DNA from: Chitinophaga varians
GTDB taxonomy: Bacteria > Bacteroidota > Bacteroidia > Chitinophagales > Chitinophagaceae
Direction of reading: 5' to 3'
DNA: 64,000 nt
Assembly: GCF_012641275.1 (NCBI RefSeq)
Contig: NZ_JABAIA010000001.1
Location: 1,674,001 to 1,738,000 of the forward strand
Positions 51,857-62,300 of this stretch are shown here, piece by piece. The notes beneath the pieces are model-generated. The model ran no database searches and was not told the origin of the DNA. It saw only the letters and a program-made list of their open reading frames with translations. The position numbers and the translations under genes are program-made. Position 1 is the first letter of the stretch, and each line of letters starts with the position of its first letter.

Positions 51857-52012
51857 ATGCTTACGTTCTTAACTATGTACGTACTGCGCCTGTATTATCC
51901 AAGATGGAAAGCACATTGGCGCCTTTATTTCGGAAAGACCCGCAGAGGCTCTTATGGCCGTTGGGCATCCCGCAAAGACTGGAGTGAGGGTTATAGCTGG
52001 AGCTATAGCTGA
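51857..52012 (+). CDS. Small basic aromatic-rich protein, 51 residues
   Basis: An ATG-started frame of 51 codons beginning MLTFLTMYVLRLYYPRW and ending SEGYSWSYS. It is rich in Arg, Trp and Tyr (6 Trp-type aromatic clusters such as RWKAHWRLYFG) and would be strongly positive with a hydrophobic N terminus. It matches nothing I know. Support comes from context: a full -7 promoter box 112 bp upstream, no overlapping gene, and a strong terminator 18 bp downstream. It could instead be an untranslated small RNA of about 320 bases. The coding call is tentative. Confidence 0.5.
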   Translation: MLTFLTMYVLRLYYPRWKAHWRLYFGKTRRGSYGRWASRKDWSEGYSWSYS

Positions 52013-52030
52013 CTGAGTAAGAAATTATCA

Positions 52031-52070
52031 AAAGAAAGAGGGCCGGACGAATGTCTGGCCCTCTTTCTTT
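52031..52070. terminator. Bidirectional terminator, small ORF / Asp-box lipoprotein
   Basis: An 18 bp stem with one G-U pair (52031-52048 with 52053-52070), loop gaat, between convergent genes. Confidence 0.87.
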
Positions 52071-52085
52071 TAGAGATTTTGATAT

Positions 52086-53294
52086 TCAGATGTTCACCCG
52101 CTCGTACACAACCTCACCCTTACGGGTATACGCAATTAATATGGTTTTACTGTCAACCGCACCAGCCACCGGATAAGCAGCATATACGCTGTCTGCCGTT
52201 AACGCCCGGCTGGTAAGGGTTTGCCCTTCGGGCGATTTTATCGCTATCCCAATGCGGCTACGGAAATCACCCTGCCATTTCACCGGTTCGTCCCATACAA
52301 TCACCACCCGGTCGTCCGGAATGGTCACTATCTGCGGGTGCTTGGCCATCGGAGCCTTGCTCAGCGATTCTTTCTGCGTATAGGTTTTACCGTTATCTTT
52401 TGAAGAAGCATAAAAAACACCCTGCCCGCCGCCCATGGTAAACCAGGCAAAATGCAGCCCGTTTTTATTGGCTGTAAGGGCCGGCCCGGTATGCGGGCAT
52501 CCGTTCACCACCCAGTTATCTGCACTGATACGCACCGGCTCACTGAAAGACCTGCCGCCATCCACAGACACCTGGTGTACCATGTCGCGGATAGAATCGT
52601 TGATGATATCACGATAAGCCACATGAATATCGCCATTGCCGGCCACATACAAACGGGTACGGCAACACTGGCACACTGTACCGGCAATTGGCTTTGCAGC
52701 CTGAAAACCGCTTCTGCCATTCGTCACAGCCCAGTACAGGGTAGAACCCTCTGCTTTGGTGTCCTTACGGTTGTCCAGCCAGATAGCCGCGGCTTCGCCG
52801 TTGGGCAACAAAGCCATATCAAAATAACGCTGATCATACCCGGCCGTATCCGTCACCAGCGGCACCGGCGCTCCCCAGGTACGGCCACTATCAGCCGATA
52901 CCGCGTACATCACCTTTCCGGCGTACTTGTTCCGCGGATCATGCTGCTCCACGCCAAACAAGGCAATGATACCGCCATCGGGCTGAAACAACAGCTTAGG
53001 CAGATTTTCCGCATGAGGGTAGACGCCGGCAGTGGAAGTTATTTTTACCGGCGCTGAAAACGTATGCCCGTTATCGTTAGATACGGCATAATACATCATG
53101 CCGGTATCAGCAGTGCTGTCTTTTTCCACCCAGCTGATCACGGTACGCCCCCGGGCGTCTTTGGTGATATATGGACAAGACGCGTCCTTACCCGCCTGCG
53201 ACAATACCACCGCACCTGCCGGCACTGCCTCTTTAGGCCGGCATGAAGCCATTCCCAGCAAAGCAATAGCGATATATAATATTCTTCTTTTCAT
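52086..53294 (-). CDS. Asp-box (sialidase-fold) lipoprotein with CQCC motif
   Basis: 402 residues from the ATG at 53294, which gives a lipoprotein signal (MKRRILYIAIALLGMASC, Cys18); an upstream in-frame ATG at 53447 runs through the TonB gene and is not credible. Four Asp-boxes mark a sialidase-type propeller: SNDNGHTF (72-79), SADSGRTW (133-140), SVDGGRSF (243-250), SKDNGKTY (298-305). A cluster CQCC (208-211) and a lone GCPHTGP cysteine (266) are unusual for a sialidase and could bind metal. The arginine triad of true sialidases cannot be assigned. It is encoded 11 bp after a TonB receptor in the same operon. Confidence 0.82.
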   Translation of the reverse strand: MKRRILYIAIALLGMASCRPKEAVPAGAVVLSQAGKDASCPYITKDARGRTVISWVEKDSTADTGMMYYAVSNDNGHTFSAPVKITSTAGVYPHAENLPKLLFQPDGGIIALFGVEQHDPRNKYAGKVMYAVSADSGRTWGAPVPLVTDTAGYDQRYFDMALLPNGEAAAIWLDNRKDTKAEGSTLYWAVTNGRSGFQAAKPIAGTVCQCCRTRLYVAGNGDIHVAYRDIINDSIRDMVHQVSVDGGRSFSEPVRISADNWVVNGCPHTGPALTANKNGLHFAWFTMGGGQGVFYASSKDNGKTYTQKESLSKAPMAKHPQIVTIPDDRVVIVWDEPVKWQGDFRSRIGIAIKSPEGQTLTSRALTADSVYAAYPVAGAVDSKTILIAYTRKGEVVYERVNI

Positions 53295-53305
53295 GTACAG
53301 TGTTT

Positions 53306-55591
53306 TTATTTCCTGCCAACAAATGTATAAGCCACGCCGAAATTGAACGTCTGCCGGGGACCTACACGATAACTCTTGCCATACGCAGATTTTTCTGCGG
53401 TAGTAGCGTATAACTGGTCGCCTGCATTCATACAGTTCAACCAGCATTCAAATCCTTTCCATTGGTAGCCGGTACGGATATTAAACAAATCATACCCCCT
53501 ATACCAGGCTGTATTGGCTGCATCCATATAGTACCCGCTGATATGCTGCCATTCGCCGCCAATACGAAAACCTTTCAGGGAAACAGGTTTCCAGGTGATC
53601 TCAGTATTGGTGATCCATTTAGGCGCACCATTCATATCATTATGATCGTATGTTTTTCCATTCTCCGTATAGGCGTCGAAGATATGACGCGCATAGGTAC
53701 CGCTGGTACGTAAGAACACTGATTTAACCGGCGTATATCGGGCATTCCATTCTATGCCGCGGTGTGTGGTGGCGCCGGCGTTCTGGTTGGTGTAAGAACC
53801 GTCCGCATCACGCACACTCACAATTTCATTCGTACCTTTCATCTGGTAGATGCTTACATCCACATAACCTTTCTGCTGAGCAAAAGCAAACCACCCACCT
53901 GCTTCGTAGTTATCATAAGTAGCGGACTTCAGCACCGGCACTTTCACCCCTCTGTACAGCTCGGAAATATTAGGCGGCGCAAAACCTCTGCTATAGTTGG
54001 CATACAGACCACGATTGTGTTGCAGGTTATACGTCAGCCCCAGCTTGGGCGTCAGTGCATTAAAATTGTTTCTTTCACTGGGAGCGCCGGTAAAGGCAGA
54101 TGGCGGCAGGTAATTATCAAAGTTATAATCCATCCTGTCGTACCGCAATGCTGCCACTACCCGCATGTTCTCCACAGGGGCAAACGCAAACTGAGTGTAT
54201 ACGGCCGTATTCAGCAGTCCCACCCGGTAGTTGGTCAACAGGGAGTCTGTAGCCTGATAACCGGTATAATAACCGGCGGCGTTTTTTGTGATATCGATGT
54301 AATCGGCATGATAGGTAGCGGGGCTGTAATCCGCACTCACACCGGCTATCAGCGATGCCTGCCGCCAGTTAAAATCTTTTTTATGCTGCGCTATTACCCC
54401 ATAGCTGTAAAATGCATCGCTGTTGATTTCTCCTCTCGCCTTCAGGGTGTTACGGATATCCTTTATCGCATAAAAAGGATTTTGTCCGATGGTACTATGA
54501 CGGAAGAAGGCAGTAACACTGGTATGATTGCTGGTATTCCAGGCATGCTCCAGTGTGCTGCGGATACGCAATGCTTTTACCTCGCGATAGCTGAATGTCT
54601 GAAAGTTCGTATAGTCTTTGGCGTAAAAATGGGTGCTGTCGAGGCCGCCCGTCTGGTCTGTTTTATAATTGACCAGTGTGGCCGTGGTCGTCCATTTGTT
54701 GTTTTCATTCAGCTGCACGTCCGTACGGGCGGTGACAGCGAGCTTATGAAAATCGCTGTGGTCCATATAGCCGTTCCGCTGGTCTGCATAATAACCGCCT
54801 ACATAAAAGCCGGCTTTTCCTTTGGTATCGGACACACTGAAATCGGTGCGTTTATATCCCCAGTTACTGGCTTCCAGCTGCACTTTGGCAGTAGGCACCA
54901 GTGTAGGCGCTGCCGTGATAAAATTCACTGCGCCGCCTACGGCTTCGCTGCCATACAGAGAGGAAGCCGGGCCGCGGATCACCTCAATATTACGCAGCGC
55001 CGCCATGTTGACTTCTATCAGGGCATTATGGTTAAAGTCTCCCACGGTGCGGATGGGAATACCGTCTTCGAGATACAGAAAAAGGCTTTTATAACCGATA
55101 GGCTGACGGATAGCCATGGTATGTTGTTCATTGCCCAGGTCCACCATGTATACGCCGCTGACTTTATTGAGCACTTTATCCAGGGTAGTGGCTTTGGTTT
55201 CCTGTAGTGTTTGCGGGGAAATGGTGCTGATGGCCACCGGTGCCTCTGTTCGCAGTTGTTTTTCCCTGGAAGAAGAAACGATGACTTCATTCAGGTTGGT
55301 AGAACTCGCTTCCAGGTAGATGACCGGCATTTGGGCTGCCGCTGACGCGGCTATTTTCCGGGTGATATAACCCACATAGGATATTTTCAGGGAGTCAGGG
55401 CCTGCTGTAGCAGGCAATGTGTACCGTCCCTGTGCATTACTCGTGCAGCCTTTTCCGGCTGCCATCAGGTTCACGCTTACACCGGGCAGGGCTTCCCTTG
55501 TCCTTGCATCCGCCACGCGCCCGGCCAGCTCCTGGGCATAACTTGCCCGCATCGCCAAACAGGCGATGAGCAGTAAATAAATTTGTTTCAT
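53306..55591 (-). CDS. TonB-dependent outer-membrane receptor
   Basis: 761 residues from the ATG at 55591 (MKQIYLLLIACLAMRASYAQ is the signal peptide). The open frame continues upstream to 55630 through a hairpin. A carboxypeptidase-regulatory-like domain (about 21-100) is followed by the plug (about 115-225: EAPVAISTISPQTLQETKA, then RNIEVIRGPASSLYGSEAVGGAVNFIT). The barrel shows many strands such as VAALRYDRMDYNFDNYLPP and ends FNFGVAYTFVGRK. The size and classical plug suggest a siderophore, metal or cobalamin receptor rather than a SusC. Neighbours with cysteine motifs favour a metal-related ligand; this is inference. Confidence 0.92.
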   Translation of the reverse strand: MKQIYLLLIACLAMRASYAQELAGRVADARTREALPGVSVNLMAAGKGCTSNAQGRYTLPATAGPDSLKISYVGYITRKIAASAAAQMPVIYLEASSTNLNEVIVSSSREKQLRTEAPVAISTISPQTLQETKATTLDKVLNKVSGVYMVDLGNEQHTMAIRQPIGYKSLFLYLEDGIPIRTVGDFNHNALIEVNMAALRNIEVIRGPASSLYGSEAVGGAVNFITAAPTLVPTAKVQLEASNWGYKRTDFSVSDTKGKAGFYVGGYYADQRNGYMDHSDFHKLAVTARTDVQLNENNKWTTTATLVNYKTDQTGGLDSTHFYAKDYTNFQTFSYREVKALRIRSTLEHAWNTSNHTSVTAFFRHSTIGQNPFYAIKDIRNTLKARGEINSDAFYSYGVIAQHKKDFNWRQASLIAGVSADYSPATYHADYIDITKNAAGYYTGYQATDSLLTNYRVGLLNTAVYTQFAFAPVENMRVVAALRYDRMDYNFDNYLPPSAFTGAPSERNNFNALTPKLGLTYNLQHNRGLYANYSRGFAPPNISELYRGVKVPVLKSATYDNYEAGGWFAFAQQKGYVDVSIYQMKGTNEIVSVRDADGSYTNQNAGATTHRGIEWNARYTPVKSVFLRTSGTYARHIFDAYTENGKTYDHNDMNGAPKWITNTEITWKPVSLKGFRIGGEWQHISGYYMDAANTAWYRGYDLFNIRTGYQWKGFECWLNCMNAGDQLYATTAEKSAYGKSYRVGPRQTFNFGVAYTFVGRK

Positions 55592-55605
55592 CAGTTCGTC
55601 AGTTG

Positions 55606-55631
55606 GATGTATGCCTTCGCAGGCGCACATC
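55606..55631 (-). promoter_or_regulatory. GNRA-capped hairpin in the TonB receptor leader
   Basis: On the minus strand an 11-base stem with one mismatch and one G-U pair is closed by the tetraloop GCGA. It ends 14 bases before the start codon at 55591, so it could affect translation. I do not recognise a known riboswitch. Confidence 0.45.
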
Positions 55632-55795
55632 TTTGGTTTGTCAGGAAATACCAGACTTCATCAGGCTGGTCGAAAAGCCTGCTGATATCTGATCCGGAAC
55701 TTTAGCCCGGAAAGGATGGAACATGCACGCAGACAGGCCGTACGATCATTTGGTCGTCAGGTTGTCTAACTAAAAAGGCATGCTGAAACAAGTGG

Positions 55796-56164
55796 TCAAC
55801 TCAGGGACTGCGGCGGGTGGAAAATTGTTTGGACGGGAGTTTCGAGGAATGGATCTGCATAGAAGATGACGTGCGCCACAGGTGCTGCAGACGGCGCTGT
55901 GAGCCGCTCAGGCAGGGCATTGACAAACATTACTTCGTAACGTTCCTTGTTACTGTTGCTGTTTTTGTCCTGGCTGGCATCGCGATCCAGTTTCTTTTTC
56001 AGGTAACATTTACCATTACAATGCATTTCGGGCTTATTGCGGTTTTCGCAAAGCACCTGTGCAATAAAGGACTGTTGCGCCCTGAACTGCAGCACAATGA
56101 GGCTTTTGCTGAAAGTCTGCAGCAAGAGGCCCAAAGAAATGCATATGATGAGGAAATATTTCAC
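55796..56164 (-). CDS. Small membrane-anchored protein with Cys motif
   Basis: 122 residues. An N-terminal hydrophobic helix (MKYFLIICISLGLLLQTF) is followed at about 39-60 by CENRNKPEMHCNGKCYLKKK, that is Cys39, Cys49 and Cys53 in a C-x9-C-x3-C spacing, then a charged linker and a Pro/Ala tail. I recall similar CENR...CxGKC proteins beside TonB receptors in Bacteroidota, without known function. The cysteine and histidine set could hold a metal ion. It lies about 200 bp upstream of the TonB gene on the same strand and may be the first gene of that operon. Confidence 0.75.
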   Translation of the reverse strand: MKYFLIICISLGLLLQTFSKSLIVLQFRAQQSFIAQVLCENRNKPEMHCNGKCYLKKKLDRDASQDKNSNSNKERYEVMFVNALPERLTAPSAAPVAHVIFYADPFLETPVQTIFHPPQSLS

Positions 56165-56262
56165 GACACAAACTTATAAAAGAAATGTTAAAGAGCTCAT
56201 GATTTTTATCAAGGCGACTGTTAAGCATCGTCAGCCTTTTTGTTCCACATCGCCCGAAGGGC

Positions 56263-56292
56263 AAAAAAATCCCCGGGGCAAAACCCCGGGGA
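56263..56292 (-). terminator. Intrinsic terminator of sprA
   Basis: A 9 bp GC stem (56270-56278 with 56284-56292) and five-base loop; on the minus strand U7 follows (56263-56269). It lies 31 bp past the sprA stop. A small gccc/gggc hairpin follows at 56252-56262. Confidence 0.87.
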
Positions 56293-56323
56293 CACACTAT
56301 TATAGCCGTATCTGTTAATTAAA

Positions 56324-59300
56324 CTATTGCGACAATACGAAGCGGAAGGTAATACCTCCCCTGGTATTCGTAATCGGATAAGCAGTGGAAATAACCGGGA
56401 TCGTCTGCCTGCGGTCGTAGAAGAAACGCAGGTTCAGCCGGTTATTCACCACATAATCGATAGACGGCGCAATGCCTACCACCTTCTGACCACTGGTAGG
56501 AATTACCAGGTCGGCATCCAGGCGGTTATTGGCCGTTTTATCATCCCGGAAGCTCAGGTCCAGCCGGAAGTTAAGATCATTCTGCAGACGCTTGCCGCCA
56601 TTTTTACCTACGGCAAAAGGCAATTGTAATCCTCTTACACGGTAACCGGCCCCGATCACAATTTCGCTGGAACGTAATTCGGTCAACTGGTAATCGATAA
56701 GGCTGAGGCTGAGTGAACGGCTTTTCCGGAATTCCACCCGCGCATTGAGGCTGTTGGTAAAGGTGAGGTCCACGCCCAGCAACGGAGAGAACTGCTCTGT
56801 CAGCGTCAGGTTGGGCACCAGGAAGTACGGATAGTAGTTGCCGGATATCGTATCTCTGAACGCCGGATAACCCGCCAGTCTTGGATCTTCATAATACATG
56901 GAGGTATTATAGGAGTTCATCGACAACGAACCGATATATCCGTGTGTAAGCGTAAAGTTGGTCAGGAAGCTGCGGAAAGGTTCCAGCTTGGTCAGACCAT
57001 TATACGTGATACGCCAGTTGGGCCTTGGCACATAGTTCCTGAACGGATTGGACTTCACGGTATTACCCGGTCCTTCCAACAGACCGATCTTGTCTGGCGA
57101 CTTGCCGGTGTAAGCCGCAAGGAACGCAGGGATCAGCACGTCCTGTGCATATCTCGTATAGCCGTACGCGTAAGTAGGATCTTTAGGATCACCTGACGGC
57201 ACACCCGGGTCCTTATTGTACGGGTTTGCAGCACCAAGACGTTTGGAAATAATATTCCGGTAGGCTTCAAAATTGCGGAACGTTTCTGATACGCCATTGG
57301 CCGTATTGATCTTACCAAACATCGTTTGAATAGCGATGTAGGAGATTTCAAAACCACCGGCATCATAAGGGCTCAGATGCTGGAAGCCCATATCAACACC
57401 GTTAGAGTCCACCAGGTTTTTATACAGCTCTGTATGTGTTTTGGTAAACGATTTGGTCATGCTCAGATCGATACGCAGATCGTTGAAAGGCTCCAGTTGC
57501 GCCTGTAAATCCCAACGTTGGGTGTACTGCTGCTGGAACTGTATGTTCAACGAAGGGTCACGGGTGATGAGGCCTTTCTTCGCAAAATCATCCAGCCATT
57601 TTTTGTCCGGTTGCTTACCCAGCACAAAACCAATACCCGGCGCCATGGACTGCCAGTTCATGCCCAGCACCTTGGTGCTGTCAAGGTAACCAGGCAGACG
57701 CGTACCGGCGTTTTCGTTATAGTTGAACCCAACTCTCTTCAGTGCCATCAGCGCTTTCAGTACCCCTTTCACCCATGGGTTGATCTCATCGGAAGATGAC
57801 GGGTTATTATTTTGCTGATCTTTCTGTTGATTGTTGTTTTTGTTCTGTTGATTATTATTGTTATTGGAAACAGGCTTGCGGGTGTTGATCTGTCTGAGGA
57901 ATTTGGATTTGTTGTACAGTTCCACAAACTTAAACTCAGCAGTCATCGTTTTCTGCATGCTGTTCTCAATGGCATTGCCCAGGTAAAGCGCCAGTCTTGA
58001 CGCGCCTGTCCAGCGGTACTCCGTACTGTAACCGATGGCCACGTTGGTCCAGCTCAGGGCCGGGAACTTGGCAGTAGGCAACGTATACGTGAAGTTGGCA
58101 TTATGCATATAGTTCACGGAACGGCCACCTTTAAAGAAGTTACGCCAGATGGTATCCTGTTTAGCCCCGGTATTGATCCTGCCTGCCGGTTCATCTACAC
58201 GGTTATTGCTCACCGCGTTGAACTCTATATTAAGGCTGCGGGTCAGGTCCCACTTCAGGGTATAGTAACGGTCAAAAGTGAAGTACTTGTCATATGTTTC
58301 GGGCAACTGGTATTTCACGTCGCCCCCTACGTTACGGATACGGGAAGCACCGAACTGACGAATGATGTCTGCGCGGAAACTGATAATAGACGGTACATAG
58401 TTGACGTTAAAATCGCGTATGAGGTCCAGCCAGTGTGTTTTTGTTTTGATCAGTTTTTTGAACGGCTCGATATATTTCGGCTGACCAGCGAAGTTGTACC
58501 CGATACCGCCGCGGTGCTTGGTCAGCAGATCACTCTGGATAAGCGGGTTATGACGGTTGATCTGCGAGAACGAGTAACTGACGTCAAAGTTCTCGATATC
58601 CCACAGGTGACGCTTGCCCTGCCGCATATTGAGCTTCCGGACGTTGGTAAAGTTCAGGCTCGTGATAGAGGTAAAGTCCTGCGCATTTTTGCGGATGGAG
58701 TCACGCTCCCATCTGGACCTCGCCAGCGCAAGCTTGTCTTTCAGTTTAATATCAAGGTCATAAGGGTCATATTCCGGATTGCTGACTGACTGTGAATAAC
58801 CGGCATATACCGGGATAGACATACCTGTTTTCTTCGGCAGCAGTTTACCCAGATCGAGGTTGGCCGCAGCATCGTATTGCAGGAAGTTGTCACGGAAACG
58901 TTCGTTCACCCGCTGGTCGATATTACCGAAACCGGCCGTGTGCATGTTTCCGGACAGCGAGAGGGTGCCAAGGTCGGCCAGTTGCAGGTCCAGTCTGCCC
59001 AGGGCGGCATAACCACCTTTTTCATCGAAATCAGAAAGGCGCAGTTCATCGAACCATACTTCCGCGGAATGCGGCATGCCGTCGTCTTTCGGGTTCGTCA
59101 CACCGATCATCATGGTGCGCGCGTCTCCCAGGCTGGGGTTACCTACTACAGACATGAAGTTGCCGAATTCGTCGGCCACCGGCGTCATCGGATAGGGCAA
59201 CAGCGGAGAGCAGGAATCGCACATGTTCCTTTTCTGTTTCAGCTGGCTGAGGCGCTCCATAATGAGCTGCATATTATTGCCGTCGGGCCAGATTTCAATA

Positions 59301-62300
59301 GGTGATTTGGAATTCCAGGCAGTTACTTTCAGCGGAATGCGGTACTCGTAATAGTTGCTCACAAAGTCGCTACCGATACGGATCACGGCCTGCATCTGTC
59401 CGTCTTTCAACGCGGTGGCGGAACCTACGGCTTCTGCGTGGACATACATTTCCATTTTCTTGTACTGGCGCAGGTCCATGTTGAGCGTTTTATACAACGC
59501 GCGGGTTTCGCCGTCCTGCAGGTTGCCTACCTGAACAGACAAAGACTGTTCATTCAGCTGCAGCGTAGTGTTATTGGTGCTGATAGTATTCTGTCTAACC
59601 ACTCCCGGCGGCAGCACGTAAGGAATAGGGCTGCGGGAAGAGTTTTCTTCAATATTAACGGCAGAAGAGTTAAAAGTAGTGGTCTGGTCCAGCGGTATAG
59701 GATCACCGGGTTTCAGTTCGTACATATAACGGCGCCACTGGCTGCGTACCAGTTCCAGTTTGGCGAAACGCACAACCACCGGATCAGCAAAATCAGTGAG
59801 GAACATACGCATGAAGCGGATGGACTTGAAGTCGGGAATGTTGCCCACTTTTGAATTGAACTGATTCAGTGGTACTTTGAACTGGTACCATGTTTCGGTA
59901 GTTTTCTGACCGTTGGGCAGATCTACCGGCGCGTCAATTTTATCCACGATGTAATTGGTACCTACGGTCATACCCGGTTTGAGGTCTACGCGGTACTGGA
60001 AGTATTCTTCCGTTTCATTCATGGTGTTGTCCCTGTTCAGGTCTTCTGATTCAGGGATATTGGTGGCTGCGGTAGAGAAAGTGGATTTCGGGTCAGACAC
60101 TGGTGAGTTGCCTTCCGGATTGCTGTAATTTTTATAGCGCTCCAGGATACCGGCGCGGGCAGCGTCGTAATCGGCGTTGCGGTAATGCTTATAGTCGTCG
60201 TTGGCCGGGTCTCTCTGCGCCTGTTGAAATACCGGAGAACCGCCGAAGTTCATCGCCATCGTGTCCATATACTTTCTGAAGAAAGCTGCTTCGTCAGAAG
60301 ATTTCAGACCGTCATACCCCACGTCCTGGTAGGAGCGGATGTTGGGGTCGTTGTCGAAGGCCTGTGTGATCTGTTGCTGGAACTTAGGCTGACGGCCCCA
60401 GTTGGAGGAATCGATTTTATTCGGGTCCTGCCGGGGGTCGGGCATACCGTTTTCAAAGAATTTCTTCGAGTCTTTGAGGATGTCTTCAGAAACGTTACCC
60501 AGGTTGAAGTAGAGGGAACCTCCGTTGCTACCGGGTGTTTTAATGAAGGGGTCCTGGATCCAGAACTCGATATATTCGATATTGGCTGTTTCAAAGTCGC
60601 TGTTGTCGATGGCGCGCATGATACCGCCCCATCTTGTTTTCGGGCGGGCCAGTTTACCATCGCGGTCCATGGCCGTGGGGCTGCTGGTGAAGTTGTACGG
60701 GCCTCTTTCTGTCGGATAGTAGGCCAGGTCAAGGGTACTGAGCTGGCTTTGGCCGAAGTCGGTAGACCGGTTACGGAACACTTCTTTCTGGTAAACGAGC
60801 CTCACGCGGGGATCTGACTGGTCGTCCACCGTGATGCCTGCCGGCAGGTTGGGTGATTTCGGTAACTGAAGGGTAGGCTCCAGGATATACCAGGCCAGTT
60901 TAGCCCTGTTTTTACCGTATTCCAATACGTTGCTTACTTCCGCTTCGGGGAATAATATGGTGCCTGCCGCGTTGGTGGCGCCTTTCGGCGTGGAGGCCAA
61001 CGCCCAGCTGGTGGCCGGGAACTTCAGGTCATATCCGCTTTTCACGCCTTCAAAGTCATCGATATAAGCGGTACCCTGTTTGCTGCCGGCCTGGTTGATC
61101 AGTTTACTGTGACCGGGGAAGAGGCGGGCCACCTCACCGGTGAACAGGACGCTGGAAGGTGCGGTGGTACTGTAGTTGGGCAGTTTATCGAGGAAGCGGG
61201 TCAGGCCTTTCCATTCAGAGGCATAGTTCACATCGAGGCCTACCATCGTGTTTTTGATAGGGTCTTCCCCGTAGTTCACTTTCTGGTAGTAAGGCCTTTC
61301 CGTCATGCGGACGATCGTACCGCCGATACTGAGTTTATCATTAACGAGGTAGTCGAGTCGGGTACCGAAGTAGTTCCGCACCTGTTGTCCGAACAGCGCG
61401 TTGTTTTCAAACTGCACGTTGATCGGTACGCCGGAATTGAGCACCCCGCCGTTGATGATTTTGAGCCTGCCGAGGTTATAGTCGATGATGTAATCCACGT
61501 TTTCCCGCAGCAGCTGGCCACCGGCGGTAACTGTCACGGAGCCGGGGGGGATGGTGATACCGCCGCCCAGGTTGATTTCCGATGAGTTGGCTGATTTATA
61601 GGACCCACGGATCACGTAGCGGTTCAGTTGCGGGAACTGTTGTGCCACTACCTTAATGGAGTCGTACAGTACGCGGTACAGGTATTGTTTTTCGAGGGTG
61701 CCATCGCCGCCGAATGCTTTCTTGAGGCCGTCAGCAAAAGGTTCCAGCATGGGGAACATGATCTTGCCGGTCAGGGAGTTGATCGTATATCCTTCCACGT
61801 AATCAAACACACCGTCCGGCTGAGGGTCCAGCTGGTTATTGAGGCGGTCCAGGTTTAGTACTGTGATGATCGGAGCGCCGGCGTAATCGCCTTTGGCGTC
61901 GGGGAGGTAGCGTTTATCGCTCGGAGGCCTGCCATCTGCGCCGGGGTCTTTATAGAACACGTCCATTTTAAAGTCTTCCTTGTTTACCTGGAAGGCGCCG
62001 GTAGCATAGACGTTTTTCATCATCAGCTTCCAGATAGGCAGTGCCGGACGGGCAGATGTGGCTTTGAGCAGTTTCAGGAACAGTACCGGGGAGTTGGCGC
62101 TGTTGTTCTGGTCTGGCGGTACGTCCTGTGAGAATTCACCCACCTGGTAGGTACGGCCATTGTAAGTATATTGATAAGCCACCGCCAGTACTTCGTCCGG
62201 CTGCAGCTGTTGGTTAAGGGAGATGAAGCCCAGTTGTTTGTTGACCGTATACTCTGTGGAATCCAGTTTACGGGCGAATGTCTTTTCAAATTCCGATACC

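Noticed and set aside
52086..53294. True exo-alpha-sialidase
   Set aside because: Asp-boxes show only the propeller fold. The catalytic arginine triad and nucleophile Tyr/Glu pair could not be assigned, and the CQCC cluster is atypical.
53762..55207. Open frame of 481 codons on the plus strand
   Set aside because: It lies wholly opposite the TonB receptor gene, whose domains are unmistakable. The antisense frame has no recognisable motif, signal or start context.
55592..55795. Cobalamin riboswitch ahead of the TonB receptor
   Set aside because: The conserved B12-box region and the GCCACTG-type core were not found on the minus strand.
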